Source: Hyphomicrobiales bacterium | GTDB lineage: Bacteria; Pseudomonadota; Alphaproteobacteria; Rhizobiales; Rhizobiaceae | Direction: 5' to 3' | DNA: 64,000 nucleotides | Assembly (NCBI GenBank): GCA_900469445.1 | Contig: UBXM01000001.1 | Span: 62,001 to 126,000, forward strand | Part shown: positions 27,028 through 36,965 of the stretch, piece after piece | How the letters are laid out: each line of letters starts with the position of its first letter | Position numbering within the stretch: position 1 is the first letter of the stretch | Made by a program: the position numbers and the translations under genes | The notes under the pieces: generated by a model | Told to the model about the DNA's origin: nothing | Seen by the model: the letters and a program-made list of their open reading frames with translations, nothing else | Database searches by the model: none

Positions 27028-30000
27028 CTATTTAACCTGTACGGTGAAGGGACCAGCAATTGCGCCAGGGACGCCGTCGCCGTTCTGGGGTTCTAGCCAG
27101 ATGTTGTGGGTGCCCTGCTCAAGGCAGGTCGATGTTTCCAGGTAGACCGCCACGTCATCGATCGAGCCGGCGAACGCGGAGGTCGCGGCCACTGCGAAAG
27201 TGGCATTGCCGGTCACGGCCTGGAGGCGGTCAATGAATGCGCCGTTTGCGTTCCGGGCAGTGCCTGACCGCGTCGTTCCGCCCGTCAGTTGTGGCGTGAC
27301 GCTTCCCGCGGTGACGGTGCTCAACGTGAAGGAGATGCGGTAGTATTTGCCGGCGCTGGTGGTGAGCGCCTGGGTCAGTGACGAAGCCGAGCCTGCTGCT
27401 TTCGTCGCCTTGCCTGACGCGATCGTCCAACCATTGCCGAGGGCCCAGCTCGCAGAGCTGTCGAATGCCCCGTTGAGAAGCAGGTTCTCTCGCGTCGTAT
27501 CTCCGACGGGTACCGAGTAAGAGCGCGACTGTTCGACCGCGATCGGGCCTTTGACAGCATCAGTCTCTCTGTTGAGGGCCGCCGACCGAGACCTGTAGAT
27601 CTGTACCCGCGTGGTGTTGAGGTCGTCGGTTGTCTGGAATTGAACGACAGCGCCGCCGAGCAGCGAAGCGACCGTGATCTTTGTCGCATCTAGCGCCGTC
27701 GGCATGGTCATGTCGTCTTCACCGACTGTAAACGTGACCGGCGCAGTCCTGGGACCAATCTGGCCGCTGGCCGATTTGGCATAGGCCTGCAACTGGATCT
27801 GCTGTCCATTCGAGTAATTGAGGGTCCCGCCACCATCGGCGGCAGATACGGCTAATTCCTGCCAAGCACTCGCGCCGGTCAGGCGGTGCTCTATTACAAA
27901 GCCGGCGCTCGAAATCGGCCCACTTCCAGCAGCGATCAGGAATTCGACAACAACGGCGGTCCCCGTGCCTGGATAGCTAGTTGTTATCGAGATGAAACGT
28001 GGTGCGGGAGGCTGCAGAAGGTTCTCGTCAATCTCGGCACCAACTCGACCCGACCACGCCGGGACCGTTTCCGCAGCGAGCAACTCATCAATGACCGGCG
28101 AGGCGTCGATCATCTTGTAGTGGCAGGACATGTCCTGACCGGCCTCGATGCCCGAGACGACCAGCGAAAAGCTTTCTTTCCCTGCTATCCCGAAATGAAG
28201 GAGCTCACCGGCCATAGGCATCTCGCCATCGCCGTTTACGATGATGACCGAAGTTTCTCCGGGGTGATTGATGACGTTGCGGACAATCGACGTTCCGATC
28301 GTATCGTCATCATCTTCGAACACGCGGAAGCGGATTGCGTACTCCTCGCCGGCGTTCATGGTCACCATGTCATCGAGCGAGATGAGGCGATCCTCTACCG
28401 ATCGAACGCGGGCGGCGGTCTGCGTTCTCTCGATCGTGTCCTGGGACACCATCACGCGATCGCCGCGTGTCGCGACGCCGATCGGGCCGTCCTTCGACAA
28501 CCGATACACGTCGGGCCGGTGGATGGCCTCATACATGCGCCGGCGCGTCTCGACGTAGATTTCGTCGGGATCTGTCTTTCCCGGGAGTTCAAGCGCTTCC
28601 GTCAGCTTGATCTCGCCATCGTGGCCGGGCCACGGAACAAGGCGCTCGGCCGGCTTGTAGTCGTTGGTCGCGTCGAGGAACTTGACCCTGAAGCCGTCCG
28701 GCTTCTGATAGTAGGATCGGCTCACCTTGAAGTTCGAAGAGTTTCGCGGGCTGAAATGGTCGACCACCAAAAGATCTTGCGGACGATCGATAACGACGCC
28801 CCACTTGCGGCCATCGTGGCGCTTCGTGGCGCGACCTGCAGCGGCAATCTCGGAGAGGACATCGCCGATCGACATGCTGGGATCATCGAGCGCGCGATCG
28901 TATTTCAGGTCGTTGATCCGGCAGAAGTCGTGCCACTCGGCCAGAAGGTCGAGATCGATGCCGTCGTCTAAGACAGGCCTTGGATTGGCCGAGCTCTGCA
29001 GCGCTAGGCGGAACTTTGAAGCCGGATTGCTCGTGGTGCGGCTGACCCACTCGCCGCTCGTATAGTCGTAGTCCAGACAGACCCGCTCGGCCAGCGCATT
29101 GAAATTGTCGAGCTGACCGTTGAGCTGATGCGTTGCCTTGACGCGGAGAGCAACGAGCGCAAGTGGGCTGTCGAAGTTCAGCGGATATTCCGGCCGGAGC
29201 GTCTGAAGGGCTGCCCAGGACGTTTTCTGCTGCTTCTTCATGTCCTCGGTTTCGGCCGTCTGCATGATGCAGCGGATCTGCCACCGGCCACGGGAAGGAA
29301 ACTGCCAGGTATGCTGGCGGTAGAAGCCCTCACGCTGTTTTGCCCGCACATTGAGGGTAATGACCTCCTGCCATTCCTCGGCCTGGACGAGGCGCTGCTG
29401 GATCTGGACGGTTACCGCGTGCGCCCGAAGCTTGCCTTCGTCATTCGTCTTGAACAGACCAGCCGGCCAGGCGAGGATGACGGATGCGCCAGAGGCATCT
29501 GCGCCGCTAGTGCGTGTGATAGGCTCGGGCTCGGGCGGCCCCGAAATAACCTCACCGAGATCATTGCGAGGCAACGGCAGTATCAGCTCAGCGCCGACAC
29601 TCTCCTCGGCGATCTGCTGCGGGTAAAATGAAACCGGGGCATCGTTGGTTAGACCGTCGCGAACCTCGATATCGACCTCGTCATACTCAGACAGCGAAGT
29701 CTCGCCGATGCGGAAGTTCGAGAGCGAGAGCTGGCCATAGCCGAAATTGAACAGAGCCCGAATGTAAAGGAAATCGCCAACGATCTCGCTGTGAGAGAGT
29801 GCCGCGAACGGCGGGGCATATTGCAGCTTGCCCATGACGAAGGGCACGGCACCGTCCGGATCGAGGCGGTTCTTCCATCCGTTGATGCTGTACCGGTTCG
29901 ACTGGTCATCATCCGGCTTTGGCGGCGGGATGAGAGCGTTGATGAGAAGGTTTCCGAGAACCGTGACACCAAGCGATATGATGCCCTGCGCCAGCCCCTG

Positions 30001-30360
30001 TGAAATGCCGAGAGCACCGGAAAGCGCCGGCGCGAAATAGGCACCAATGGCAACGGCCGCAATGGCGACAACGATCTGCAGGATCGACTTGAGTGCGTCC
30101 TTTCCAGGCACAACGCGGATGACGACCTGGACGCCAGCATGTGGCCGGGCACGGTCCCATACCTCATGAGGAACGATCTGCGATCCATGAGGCGTGACCA
30201 GGGCGACCCGGATGTGACGGCGACTGACGGGAAACGTCAGGACGCGATCTACGATCTCGGCGATCGTCAGGCCGTACGGAAGCTCGGCGGAAATCCGATT
30301 TCTACCGGGATCAAGCATCGGTGCTGCGATTACGGGTACCAGACCCGTCGTCGCATTCAT
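27028..30360 (-). CDS. Tail tip/host-specificity protein (lambda J/GTA gp15 type)
   Basis: 1110 residues. The N-terminal part has a ubiquitin-like strand region and two hydrophobic segments at about 95-145, also seen in lambda I/J-like proteins. The central part (GVATRGDRVMVSQDTIERT and neighbours) is the tail-hub fold. The C-terminal half carries fibronectin-III-like and jelly-roll-like domains. It forms the tail tip that contacts the receptor. A 207-base gap upstream contains a candidate activator dyad. Confidence 0.85.
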   Translation of the reverse strand: MNATTGLVPVIAAPMLDPGRNRISAELPYGLTIAEIVDRVLTFPVSRRHIRVALVTPHGSQIVPHEVWDRARPHAGVQVVIRVVPGKDALKSILQIVVAIAAVAIGAYFAPALSGALGISQGLAQGIISLGVTVLGNLLINALIPPPKPDDDQSNRYSINGWKNRLDPDGAVPFVMGKLQYAPPFAALSHSEIVGDFLYIRALFNFGYGQLSLSNFRIGETSLSEYDEVDIEVRDGLTNDAPVSFYPQQIAEESVGAELILPLPRNDLGEVISGPPEPEPITRTSGADASGASVILAWPAGLFKTNDEGKLRAHAVTVQIQQRLVQAEEWQEVITLNVRAKQREGFYRQHTWQFPSRGRWQIRCIMQTAETEDMKKQQKTSWAALQTLRPEYPLNFDSPLALVALRVKATHQLNGQLDNFNALAERVCLDYDYTSGEWVSRTTSNPASKFRLALQSSANPRPVLDDGIDLDLLAEWHDFCRINDLKYDRALDDPSMSIGDVLSEIAAAGRATKRHDGRKWGVVIDRPQDLLVVDHFSPRNSSNFKVSRSYYQKPDGFRVKFLDATNDYKPAERLVPWPGHDGEIKLTEALELPGKTDPDEIYVETRRRMYEAIHRPDVYRLSKDGPIGVATRGDRVMVSQDTIERTQTAARVRSVEDRLISLDDMVTMNAGEEYAIRFRVFEDDDDTIGTSIVRNVINHPGETSVIIVNGDGEMPMAGELLHFGIAGKESFSLVVSGIEAGQDMSCHYKMIDASPVIDELLAAETVPAWSGRVGAEIDENLLQPPAPRFISITTSYPGTGTAVVVEFLIAAGSGPISSAGFVIEHRLTGASAWQELAVSAADGGGTLNYSNGQQIQLQAYAKSASGQIGPRTAPVTFTVGEDDMTMPTALDATKITVASLLGGAVVQFQTTDDLNTTRVQIYRSRSAALNRETDAVKGPIAVEQSRSYSVPVGDTTRENLLLNGAFDSSASWALGNGWTIASGKATKAAGSASSLTQALTTSAGKYYRISFTLSTVTAGSVTPQLTGGTTRSGTARNANGAFIDRLQAVTGNATFAVAATSAFAGSIDDVAVYLETSTCLEQGTHNIWLEPQNGDGVPGAIAGPFTVQVK

Positions 30361-30465
30361 GCCGGCCGCCTATTCAGACAGCCGGCCACCGATACAAGAT
30401 AAAGCCGCATGGAATGCCCCGATTATTTTCACCGGCAATTTGTCGCGCGCGCGCGGCGCAAGACA

Positions 30466-30484
30466 TTCCCACGGGTGTGGGGTC
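30466..30484 (-). promoter_or_regulatory. Candidate activator dyad upstream of the tail-tip gene
   Basis: Plus strand TTCCCAC (30466-30472), spacer GGGT, GTGGGG (30477-30482), then TC. The same dyad, with a 4-base spacer, occurs at 49443 in front of the lysis genes. The shared element makes a Mor-family activator site likely; it stands about 110 bases before the start of the J-like gene. Confidence 0.45.
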
Positions 30485-30567
30485 AGTGTTTTCCGAGACT
30501 AAGCGGGGCGGAAAATTGCTGTCATGTCTAAACAGCAGCGCCGAATCGACATGGAAGATCGCAGGCT

Positions 30568-30990
30568 TCAAGCCAGCTTTGAAGCCACTTCAACGTGCCT
30601 GAAAAGGCCAGACAGCCGATGCGACCAGGCCCCTGATCGGTAGCTCTCGATCTTCGCACAATCCTCCTGAGCGGAATGGAGCATCAGACCATCGTGGACA
30701 ACGATACCGATATGCGTCTCAAGCCGCCCGCGTCGGAAAATGGCAATGTCGAACGGCTTGGCCAATGCGGAGATGGGCCGCCAAATCGGAGAAACCGATG
30801 CTCCGGCGATTACCGATGCAAGCTCGGCACGCTCATCATCTGAAGCGTAAGATGTCACATAGTCGGGAAGCTCAATCTCAAGGCACTCGCGGTAGATGAG
30901 ACAGGCGAGCCCCCAACAATCGCAACCGGCGTCATCTCGGCCAAATTCTCGATGCGGGATCCCGACGTAGCGTTCAGTCCAGTGGCTCAT
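30568..30990 (-). CDS. NlpC/P60 family peptidase, tail-associated
   Basis: 140 residues. Catalytic Cys25 in GCDCWGLACLIY and the histidine in ETHIGIVVHDG identify NlpC/P60. In flexible-tailed phages and gene transfer agents such a protein (lambda K, GTA gp14) sits at the tail tip and cuts peptidoglycan cross-links during entry. Its start overlaps the previous stop by four bases. An inverted repeat GGCTTCAA/TTGAAGCC (30564-30586) spans its stop codon. Confidence 0.85.
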   Translation of the reverse strand: MSHWTERYVGIPHREFGRDDAGCDCWGLACLIYRECLEIELPDYVTSYASDDERAELASVIAGASVSPIWRPISALAKPFDIAIFRRGRLETHIGIVVHDGLMLHSAQEDCAKIESYRSGAWSHRLSGLFRHVEVASKLA

Positions 30991-31511
30991 AGGAATAGCC
31001 CTGGAAACCGCTGGCGGCTCATTCTGCCGGCAGGAAAATACTCGGCCTCGATCTCCTCACGCGTGAAGGACAGAGAAATCTCGCCCGCGTCGATGTCACA
31101 TGAGACGATCTGCAGATCGGTATACTCATCCTCGATCAAGTCTGGCGACGAAGCCAGAACCACGCCGATATGGATTGTGGCAATCTCGGTGAAGGATCGA
31201 ACCAGCCGCACCATCTCGGAATCGAGGTTCTCCAAAACAAGCGTGCCAGCCGCCGGCGCATCTTCCTCGTCTGACGGTAGAACCGCCGACGCGATAACCC
31301 ATAGAAAAGGCTCGGTGACGGGATTGGCGTCGCGCCATGTCGAGCGAGTGCCGTAATAGAGCGGATCATCGGAGATCATCGCACCGTTGTCGGTCGACAG
31401 GCGGATAGGTTTTTCGAGATCCGGGTGCGTGATTTCAAAGAGCACGACCGGAATATCGTCTGAAGCTTCTGCATCCTGCATCTGGCGGGCATTGAGTGAA
31501 ACACGTCTCAT
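30987..31511 (-). CDS. Phage tail protein, DUF1833-like (lambda L/M position)
   Basis: 174 residues, beta-rich: VSLNARQMQDAEASDDIPVVLFEITHPDLEKPIRLS at the start and SLSFTREEIEAEYFPAGRMSRQRFPGLF at the end, resembling DUF1833 proteins of tail modules. It lies between tape measure and NlpC, where tail-tip hub components are encoded. Overlaps both neighbours by four bases. Confidence 0.7.
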   Translation of the reverse strand: MRRVSLNARQMQDAEASDDIPVVLFEITHPDLEKPIRLSTDNGAMISDDPLYYGTRSTWRDANPVTEPFLWVIASAVLPSDEEDAPAAGTLVLENLDSEMVRLVRSFTEIATIHIGVVLASSPDLIEDEYTDLQIVSCDIDAGEISLSFTREEIEAEYFPAGRMSRQRFPGLFL

Positions 31512-31942
31512 GGCATGACCACAACGTCGAAAGAGATACGGAAGTTAACACCTGTCACAGCCTCGCTGGGGAGCTGATCACCAAAGCTGCACAACCATTG
31601 GCCCGCAAGAAGCAGAGGCTTTCCATCATCCGCGCCACCCGAAATCAGCAGCGGCTGTCCATCACTCCCAAGCAGTGGCCATTCGTCCGTCGTCGGATCG
31701 GGCATACGGAACAGCAGCGCTCCATCACTCGTATCCTGCTCGTAGAAGCGATCGAAGATCGCCTTCTCGTCGCGGGTAAGCAGCACGGACAGGCTCACCA
31801 TTTTCCCGACCCGTGAGAAACGCTTCCGATATTGAGGTGTTGGAGCCTCGGATTGCGACTTCCGCCTACCATCGAGCCTTTGGTTATTCCAGCTGCTACG
31901 TTCGGGCCGCGGTAACTCGGCCGGCCAAATGGCGATCGTCAT
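31508..31942 (-). CDS. Phage minor tail protein, unknown family
   Basis: 144 residues, starting TIAIWPAELPRPERSSWN, with a tryptophan/proline-rich N-terminus and a beta-rich body. It follows the tape measure directly (ATGA overlap), the position of lambda M or GTA gp12/gp13-type distal tail proteins. I do not recognise a named family with confidence; role inferred from position. Confidence 0.65.
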   Translation of the reverse strand: MTIAIWPAELPRPERSSWNNQRLDGRRKSQSEAPTPQYRKRFSRVGKMVSLSVLLTRDEKAIFDRFYEQDTSDGALLFRMPDPTTDEWPLLGSDGQPLLISGGADDGKPLLLAGQWLCSFGDQLPSEAVTGVNFRISFDVVVMP

Positions 31943-34900
31943 CGCGCAACCTTCCTCGGCTTGACGTTGAATTCGGATGTCATGGCACGACGCATCGGAT
32001 TGCCGCGCTGCTTGACAGAGGCTGCAGCCGCTTCGCCAAAGGTGATAATCGGCTGCTTGTTACCGCGCTCGTCCGTCGTCTCCTCGTACTTAACATCAGA
32101 CGACGTGTAATTGTTGATGATCGGGGCGTTGCGGGCAGACGAGCCGCCGAATGAACCGTTACCACGCCACGCACCGGCATAGACCGGTGCCACGCTGCCG
32201 ATTGTGCCACCATCCGCAAAGGCACCAATGGGCTTATTGGAGTTGATCGCTTCCAGCCACGGCCGGTGCGCAGCCGCCGCCCTGGCATTGACCATGAATT
32301 CGCCATTAGATGCCCAGATAGGAATCCGATCATCGCGAGGGCCACCAGGACCAACTACCGGGCCGCCGTCTGCCAGGCCGAGGACGGCGCTCAGTGTGGT
32401 GTTCGGTGCCCAAAGCGAGCTGGTCGGAGAAACACCACCGAACAGTTTGCCGATCCCACCGAGAAGGCTGCTGAAGAAACCGCCGCCACTGGCACCGCCG
32501 CCCTGGACGGAAGAGAGCGCGCTGCCGAAAGAATTAAAACCGTTGCCAAGTGTGCCGAGGCCTTGCGCCGCGACATTGGTGTTACCGGCCATGCTGGCGA
32601 GCGCGCTCGATGCTTCCGTGGCGCGCCGGATCTGCAGCTCGGATGCGTTTATCCAAGAGTTCGTGACACTATCGGCAGAATTGCCCGAAAGCATCTGCAA
32701 CTGCTGTTGGCCACCGAACATGCGGCTGGCACCGGTGGCAAAGCCGACATGGCCACCTGTGGCATCCGCACCGAGGCCGCGCGACTGGACGAGTACGTCG
32801 CCCTTGAGCACCTGGCTCGGATCGACTGCAGATCCCCAGTTGAGGAAGGAATTGGCGACCTGCGAACCGCTGCCATCGACGCCGACCTGTTTCAAGGCCG
32901 AGTTGACGAAACCGGCACACCAGGCCGTACGGGCCGCGTTGATATCGACGCCGCCTTGCTTGAGGAAGGAGTTGATCTGACTTCCGTTGGTGTTTTCGTT
33001 CAGGCCCAGGAGACCGGATGCGAGGTCGACTGCAGATCCGGACGAACGGACGTTGCCGGCATTGGCGAGACCGGAGAAGCCACCGACACGGTTATCGTTG
33101 ACTGCCGCCGGCGAGGCGGAGCGGCCGGTCAGCGCGCCAAAGAAGCCGCCGATGCCATTCAGGCCAGTCGTCGGTTTGTTATCGCCATAGAGCGAATTCG
33201 TGATCGGGTTGGTCACGCCGAGCGTCAAGAGCTGCTTGACGATGCTCTTGCTGATGTTCTTCAGCACGTCATCGATGTCCTCGAAACCTTCAGCCGCGGA
33301 ATCGACTATGTCGCCGATCGCATCGCGGCCGGTGTTGCGGATTTCCTCCCAGGTGGCGATCTGTTGGCGCAATGCCTCGTTGGAACGAAGGATGCCGGCC
33401 TCGTAGGAATTCAGATCGACGGCAAGCCCAGCGGAGCGAAGCTGAGACGCAATGCCCTGGTCAACGCTATTGCGGCCGAGCTGGTCGCGCGCAAACTGCG
33501 CATCGGCCAAGAGGCTGGCACTGGCACGCAGCTGTGCCAACCGGCCAAGCTCCGCAGCTTTTTCCCGGATGAGGGCAAGTTCCTTCTCGTCAACGGCAAC
33601 ATTGTTCTGTGCGGCTTGCTCACGAAGCTGGTTTTCGAGTTGGAAGGCCGTCCGCAGCCGCTCGGCTTCAGAAGCCGTCTTGCCGATCAATGACAGTTCG
33701 AGCTGCTGGCTGGCGACTGACGTTTCCAAGGAACGGATCCGGTCACGCCGGGCATCTGCCAGCTCCTTCTCGGCGCTCGCCAAGGCTTCCCGACCTGCAG
33801 TCTCGACCCGGAGATTGTATTCGTCTGCGGATCCCGACTTGTCCAAAGCCGCCTGCTGGCGCGCGGCCTCGGCACGCTCCTGAGGCGAGCGAGCATAAAG
33901 CGCGGCACTGCGGGCTGCGGCTGCAGCGCGCATCTGAGAGAGTGAAAGCCGCTGGCTATCGAGATAATCAAGACGATCATACTCGTCTTGGGAACCAAGC
34001 AGCGGCCCACGCTGGCGAGCACCGAGCCGACGCGCGGTCTCGTCCAACGTGGCAAGCGCTCGTTGGGCCTCTATGCCCTCGGCCGCAAGACCGCGCAGCT
34101 CCTGCGCCATCTCCTTGACCTTTTCCGGCACGGCTGGGTGGTTCTCGATCTCGATCAGCTTCTCGACGAAGGCGGTGATATCTGGTCGGCCGAGCGTCAC
34201 GCTGGTGCGAAGCTGCGAGAGCGCGCCCTGCATCTTACCGATGATTTCAGTGTTGCCCTCATAGTCCTCGATCGACAACGGCGCTTCACCAAACAGCCGA
34301 CGCCACCCGCCTCGCCCGCCGTTGATCATGGTCTGAGCGGATTTGTTCGCCAGCTCGAGGTAGTTCTTCGTGGTGTCGGCGGTATCCTGCGTGAGGATCT
34401 TGCGGCTCTCCGCTGCATACTCCTTCGCTCCTACAATGGCGTCGCCATAGCTTTCACGAAGACGCCGGACCAGCTCGCCATGTTTCTCGAGCGATTTGGA
34501 CGCCTTGTCGGCCTCGGTGCTCGATGTCGTGAAATACTGGATCGCGGTTGCCGTCAGCGCCGTCAGGCCAACTGCAGCAAGCGACACCGGACTGAACAGG
34601 CCGCCGATCGCGCTTGCCGTTGTAGCTGCCGCTTCCTTCAGCCCCATACCAGCATAAGCACCGCCAATCTGAGAGCCCTGCTGCAGACCGATCATCAATG
34701 GATTCATGCCCATCGCCGCGGTCACGCCGATGTCCTGGAACTGATACATCGCGTTTTGAGCAGCAAAGCTATTGCCCGCACGATCGCCGCCGGCGGCGAT
34801 TGCAAGGTTGCGCCCCTTGATGGCGTCGATCGAGGCCAGTGTCGCCTGACGGTTCCGCTGGATCGCCGCGGTCATCTCGTTTGTCGAGAGAACCTGCTGG

Positions 34901-35214
34901 GCATGAAGCGTCCGGATCTCGGTCACATTCGACTTGTATTCCCGGATCACGGCAAAGAGCGGATTGTACTTGGCCCGAAGGTCATCGATGGACTTGCCCT
35001 GGGCAGCGAGCGCCCCGGTCCATTCGCGCATGTTCTGGTTGGCGGTCCCGGTGTTGAGGCCGACCGACGAGTTGACCAGGCGCTGCAACTTCGTCGTCGT
35101 GCGGTCGGCTTCGTTCCCGATCGACGCCACGGCCTGATTGACCTGGGCGACCGCCTGCGGTGCCTGGCTGGCATCGATTTCAACACGGGCGGAAATTCTA
35201 AGGGCGGAGTTCAT
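31939..35214 (-). CDS. Tail tape measure protein
   Basis: 1091 residues. Helical throughout, with an N-terminal coiled region, hydrophobic segments at about 155-220 (MNPLMIGLQQGSQIGGAYAGMG, LAAVGLTALTATAI), long Ala/Gln/Arg-rich coiled coils, and a C-terminal part containing a CHAP/TIGR02594-like segment (ARTAWCAGFVNSALKQVG) that may be a peptidoglycan hydrolase. Length predicts a tail of roughly 150-160 nm by the usual residue-to-length rule. Its ATG overlaps the stop of the frameshifted chaperone. Confidence 0.88.
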   Translation of the reverse strand: MNSALRISARVEIDASQAPQAVAQVNQAVASIGNEADRTTTKLQRLVNSSVGLNTGTANQNMREWTGALAAQGKSIDDLRAKYNPLFAVIREYKSNVTEIRTLHAQQVLSTNEMTAAIQRNRQATLASIDAIKGRNLAIAAGGDRAGNSFAAQNAMYQFQDIGVTAAMGMNPLMIGLQQGSQIGGAYAGMGLKEAAATTASAIGGLFSPVSLAAVGLTALTATAIQYFTTSSTEADKASKSLEKHGELVRRLRESYGDAIVGAKEYAAESRKILTQDTADTTKNYLELANKSAQTMINGGRGGWRRLFGEAPLSIEDYEGNTEIIGKMQGALSQLRTSVTLGRPDITAFVEKLIEIENHPAVPEKVKEMAQELRGLAAEGIEAQRALATLDETARRLGARQRGPLLGSQDEYDRLDYLDSQRLSLSQMRAAAAARSAALYARSPQERAEAARQQAALDKSGSADEYNLRVETAGREALASAEKELADARRDRIRSLETSVASQQLELSLIGKTASEAERLRTAFQLENQLREQAAQNNVAVDEKELALIREKAAELGRLAQLRASASLLADAQFARDQLGRNSVDQGIASQLRSAGLAVDLNSYEAGILRSNEALRQQIATWEEIRNTGRDAIGDIVDSAAEGFEDIDDVLKNISKSIVKQLLTLGVTNPITNSLYGDNKPTTGLNGIGGFFGALTGRSASPAAVNDNRVGGFSGLANAGNVRSSGSAVDLASGLLGLNENTNGSQINSFLKQGGVDINAARTAWCAGFVNSALKQVGVDGSGSQVANSFLNWGSAVDPSQVLKGDVLVQSRGLGADATGGHVGFATGASRMFGGQQQLQMLSGNSADSVTNSWINASELQIRRATEASSALASMAGNTNVAAQGLGTLGNGFNSFGSALSSVQGGGASGGGFFSSLLGGIGKLFGGVSPTSSLWAPNTTLSAVLGLADGGPVVGPGGPRDDRIPIWASNGEFMVNARAAAAHRPWLEAINSNKPIGAFADGGTIGSVAPVYAGAWRGNGSFGGSSARNAPIINNYTSSDVKYEETTDERGNKQPIITFGEAAAASVKQRGNPMRRAMTSEFNVKPRKVAR

Positions 35215-36016
35215 GCCTCAGCTCCATTGAGGATCGGCAGCACCGCCTCCTCGATGACGCGGAGGTCACCGAAGACATGCGCCGGCACATTGAGATGGCG
35301 GAGAGCAACGTCGCAAGCCGCATAGTCGAGACCGATCCAGATCAGACCGGTCTGCATGGAAGTCACCCGCCACTGGGTGTTGCATGCCATGAAGGCGGTC
35401 AGAGAAGCCTCGTTGCATGCCATGACAGAGATGAATTCCTCTTGCTCGGCGGGTGGCAGGTTGGCGTTGAGGGCTGCGAACTGTGCCCGAACGTCGGCAT
35501 CGAGAGCCGCCGGTCGGGTCTTGCTGGATCGACCGAGGCGGCGGCAAGCCCACTCAGCCGCCGCCTCTTTCAGTTTCCCAGCCGCGCCCGGTCCTGGCTG
35601 ATGGCCTCCTGGTAGGCACGATTGAGACCGACGCGGATCCGCTCATGCCGCATGGCAATGGCAAAGTTTTCTTCCGTGAAACGGAATGGCTGATCGCCAT
35701 CATCGGAGATGCCGCGCCAGTTCTTCAGCACGCGACGAAATGCGTTGATGTCATAAGCGTCGAGTTCGGCTTGCGCCGCCTTCAGCTTGGCCTCGACATC
35801 GGCGGGTGCCTTGCCGTCTTCGGTACGCTCGACAGCCTTTTCGAACGCCTTCAGGAGTTCGGCGCGCAGATCATCGATGCGCTGCGATTCTTCGCGATCG
35901 AGGACGATGAACTCCGCCTCGAACTGGCGCTCGATGTATTTTCCCGGCTTGTCCGGATCGGGCTCCATCACCTTCACCGGCCACCAGCACGTCAGATTGG
36001 AAACGAGTTTGAACAT
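35211..36016 (-). CDS. Tail assembly chaperone fusion (GT type) made by -1 frameshift
   Basis: Ribosomes reading the G-like gene meet GGGAAAC (35579-35573), a canonical X-XXY-YYZ slippery heptamer in the correct zero frame, immediately before the TGA stop. Slipping back one base opens a 120-codon extension ending at 35211. The extension (KEAAAEWACRRLG, then NEASLTAFMACNTQW) resembles DUF1799-type T domains and has no start of its own near its beginning. The fusion would be about 268 residues. The arrangement copies lambda G/GT, where the fusion recruits tube protein to the tape measure. Confidence 0.75.
35570..36016 (-). CDS. Tail assembly chaperone (G-like)
   Basis: 148 residues, starting FKLVSNLTCWWPVKV, acidic/helical middle, and an FRFTEENFAIAMRHERIRVG segment. 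It lies between tail tube and tape measure, the position of lambda gpG. The end of the gene carries the frameshift signal described for the fusion product. Role inferred from position and from that signal. Confidence 0.75.
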   Translation of the reverse strand: MFKLVSNLTCWWPVKVMEPDPDKPGKYIERQFEAEFIVLDREESQRIDDLRAELLKAFEKAVERTEDGKAPADVEAKLKAAQAELDAYDINAFRRVLKNWRGISDDGDQPFRFTEENFAIAMRHERIRVGLNRAYQEAISQDRARLGN

Positions 36017-36026
36017 GCTTCAAGGC

Positions 36027-36965
36027 CTACTTAACGGTGATCAGGAATTCATCGTTGCCGGCGAGCGGCGTCATCATCACCGGCAAGGTGTTGTTGTTGA
36101 TGCGCTGGGTTTCACCCCAGGTGGGCCGGCCGACCTGGACGGCATCAGCGCCGAACATGACGATGTTGCCGGCAACGGTGCCCTGCTGGGCAGCAAGGAC
36201 GCCCTTGGCATGGCTGCGCGCCGTCTGGATCCAGTTCTTGGTGGCGAGCGACACCTGCTCCATGATGATGGAGCCCGTCATCTGTCGATCGACCTGCTCG
36301 ATGCTCTCAGAGCCGATCAGCATGCGCGGCTCGATCTGATTGGCGATGTCGAAGGTGATGCCCTCGACCGCGGCAGCCGTGGCAGACAGTCCATGCAGCG
36401 AGAACGTGGTGTTCGCCTTGTTGACCGGAACGGGCGTGACGAACTTGGTGAGATCGACCACAGGCAAGGCAGTGTCCGTCAGCTCGCCGAGCAGACCGGT
36501 CATGGTAAAGCTGAAGCGCGGGATCTGCCCAGGCGTCAGGCTCATGGTGAAGGTGCCGCGCACGCCGAGCAGGATCTGCTGGATGCCATCGTTGTTGAAG
36601 ATGATCGACGACGCCTCGAATGCGCCGGACACCGGCGAATACCGGACATCGACGCCGGCATCGATGACTTCCTGCAGGCCGCAAGAACGAAGCATGACGC
36701 CATAAGCGGGAACCTCACCTGCGACGCCTGCGCCGGCAATCTCGATATCGCCCTGCAGACGACCATAATTGCCGTCCATGATGATGCCCTGGTGGCCCAT
36801 GTAAGGCTGCACCAGATCGCGGCTGATATCGTTGCCGAGGATCGGTTCGAATGACACGTTACTCATCAGCATCGCATTTGCCGCGCCGGTGAGCACGGCA
36901 AGCACGGCGTAGCTCGCTTCCATGCCGCAGAGGATGGCGCGGTTGCGCCAGAACTTCTTAGCCAT
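36027..36965 (-). CDS. Major tail (tube) protein
   Basis: 312 residues, beta-rich with repeated hydrophobic/hydrophilic alternation, e.g. PRFSFTMTGLLGEL and NTTFSLHGLSATA. This is the profile of siphophage tube proteins encoded just before the G/GT chaperones. It is not a Mu-type sheath; no contractile-sheath gene occurs in the phage. Its ATG overlaps the stop of a small upstream gene. Confidence 0.78.
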   Translation of the reverse strand: MAKKFWRNRAILCGMEASYAVLAVLTGAANAMLMSNVSFEPILGNDISRDLVQPYMGHQGIIMDGNYGRLQGDIEIAGAGVAGEVPAYGVMLRSCGLQEVIDAGVDVRYSPVSGAFEASSIIFNNDGIQQILLGVRGTFTMSLTPGQIPRFSFTMTGLLGELTDTALPVVDLTKFVTPVPVNKANTTFSLHGLSATAAAVEGITFDIANQIEPRMLIGSESIEQVDRQMTGSIIMEQVSLATKNWIQTARSHAKGVLAAQQGTVAGNIVMFGADAVQVGRPTWGETQRINNNTLPVMMTPLAGNDEFLITVK

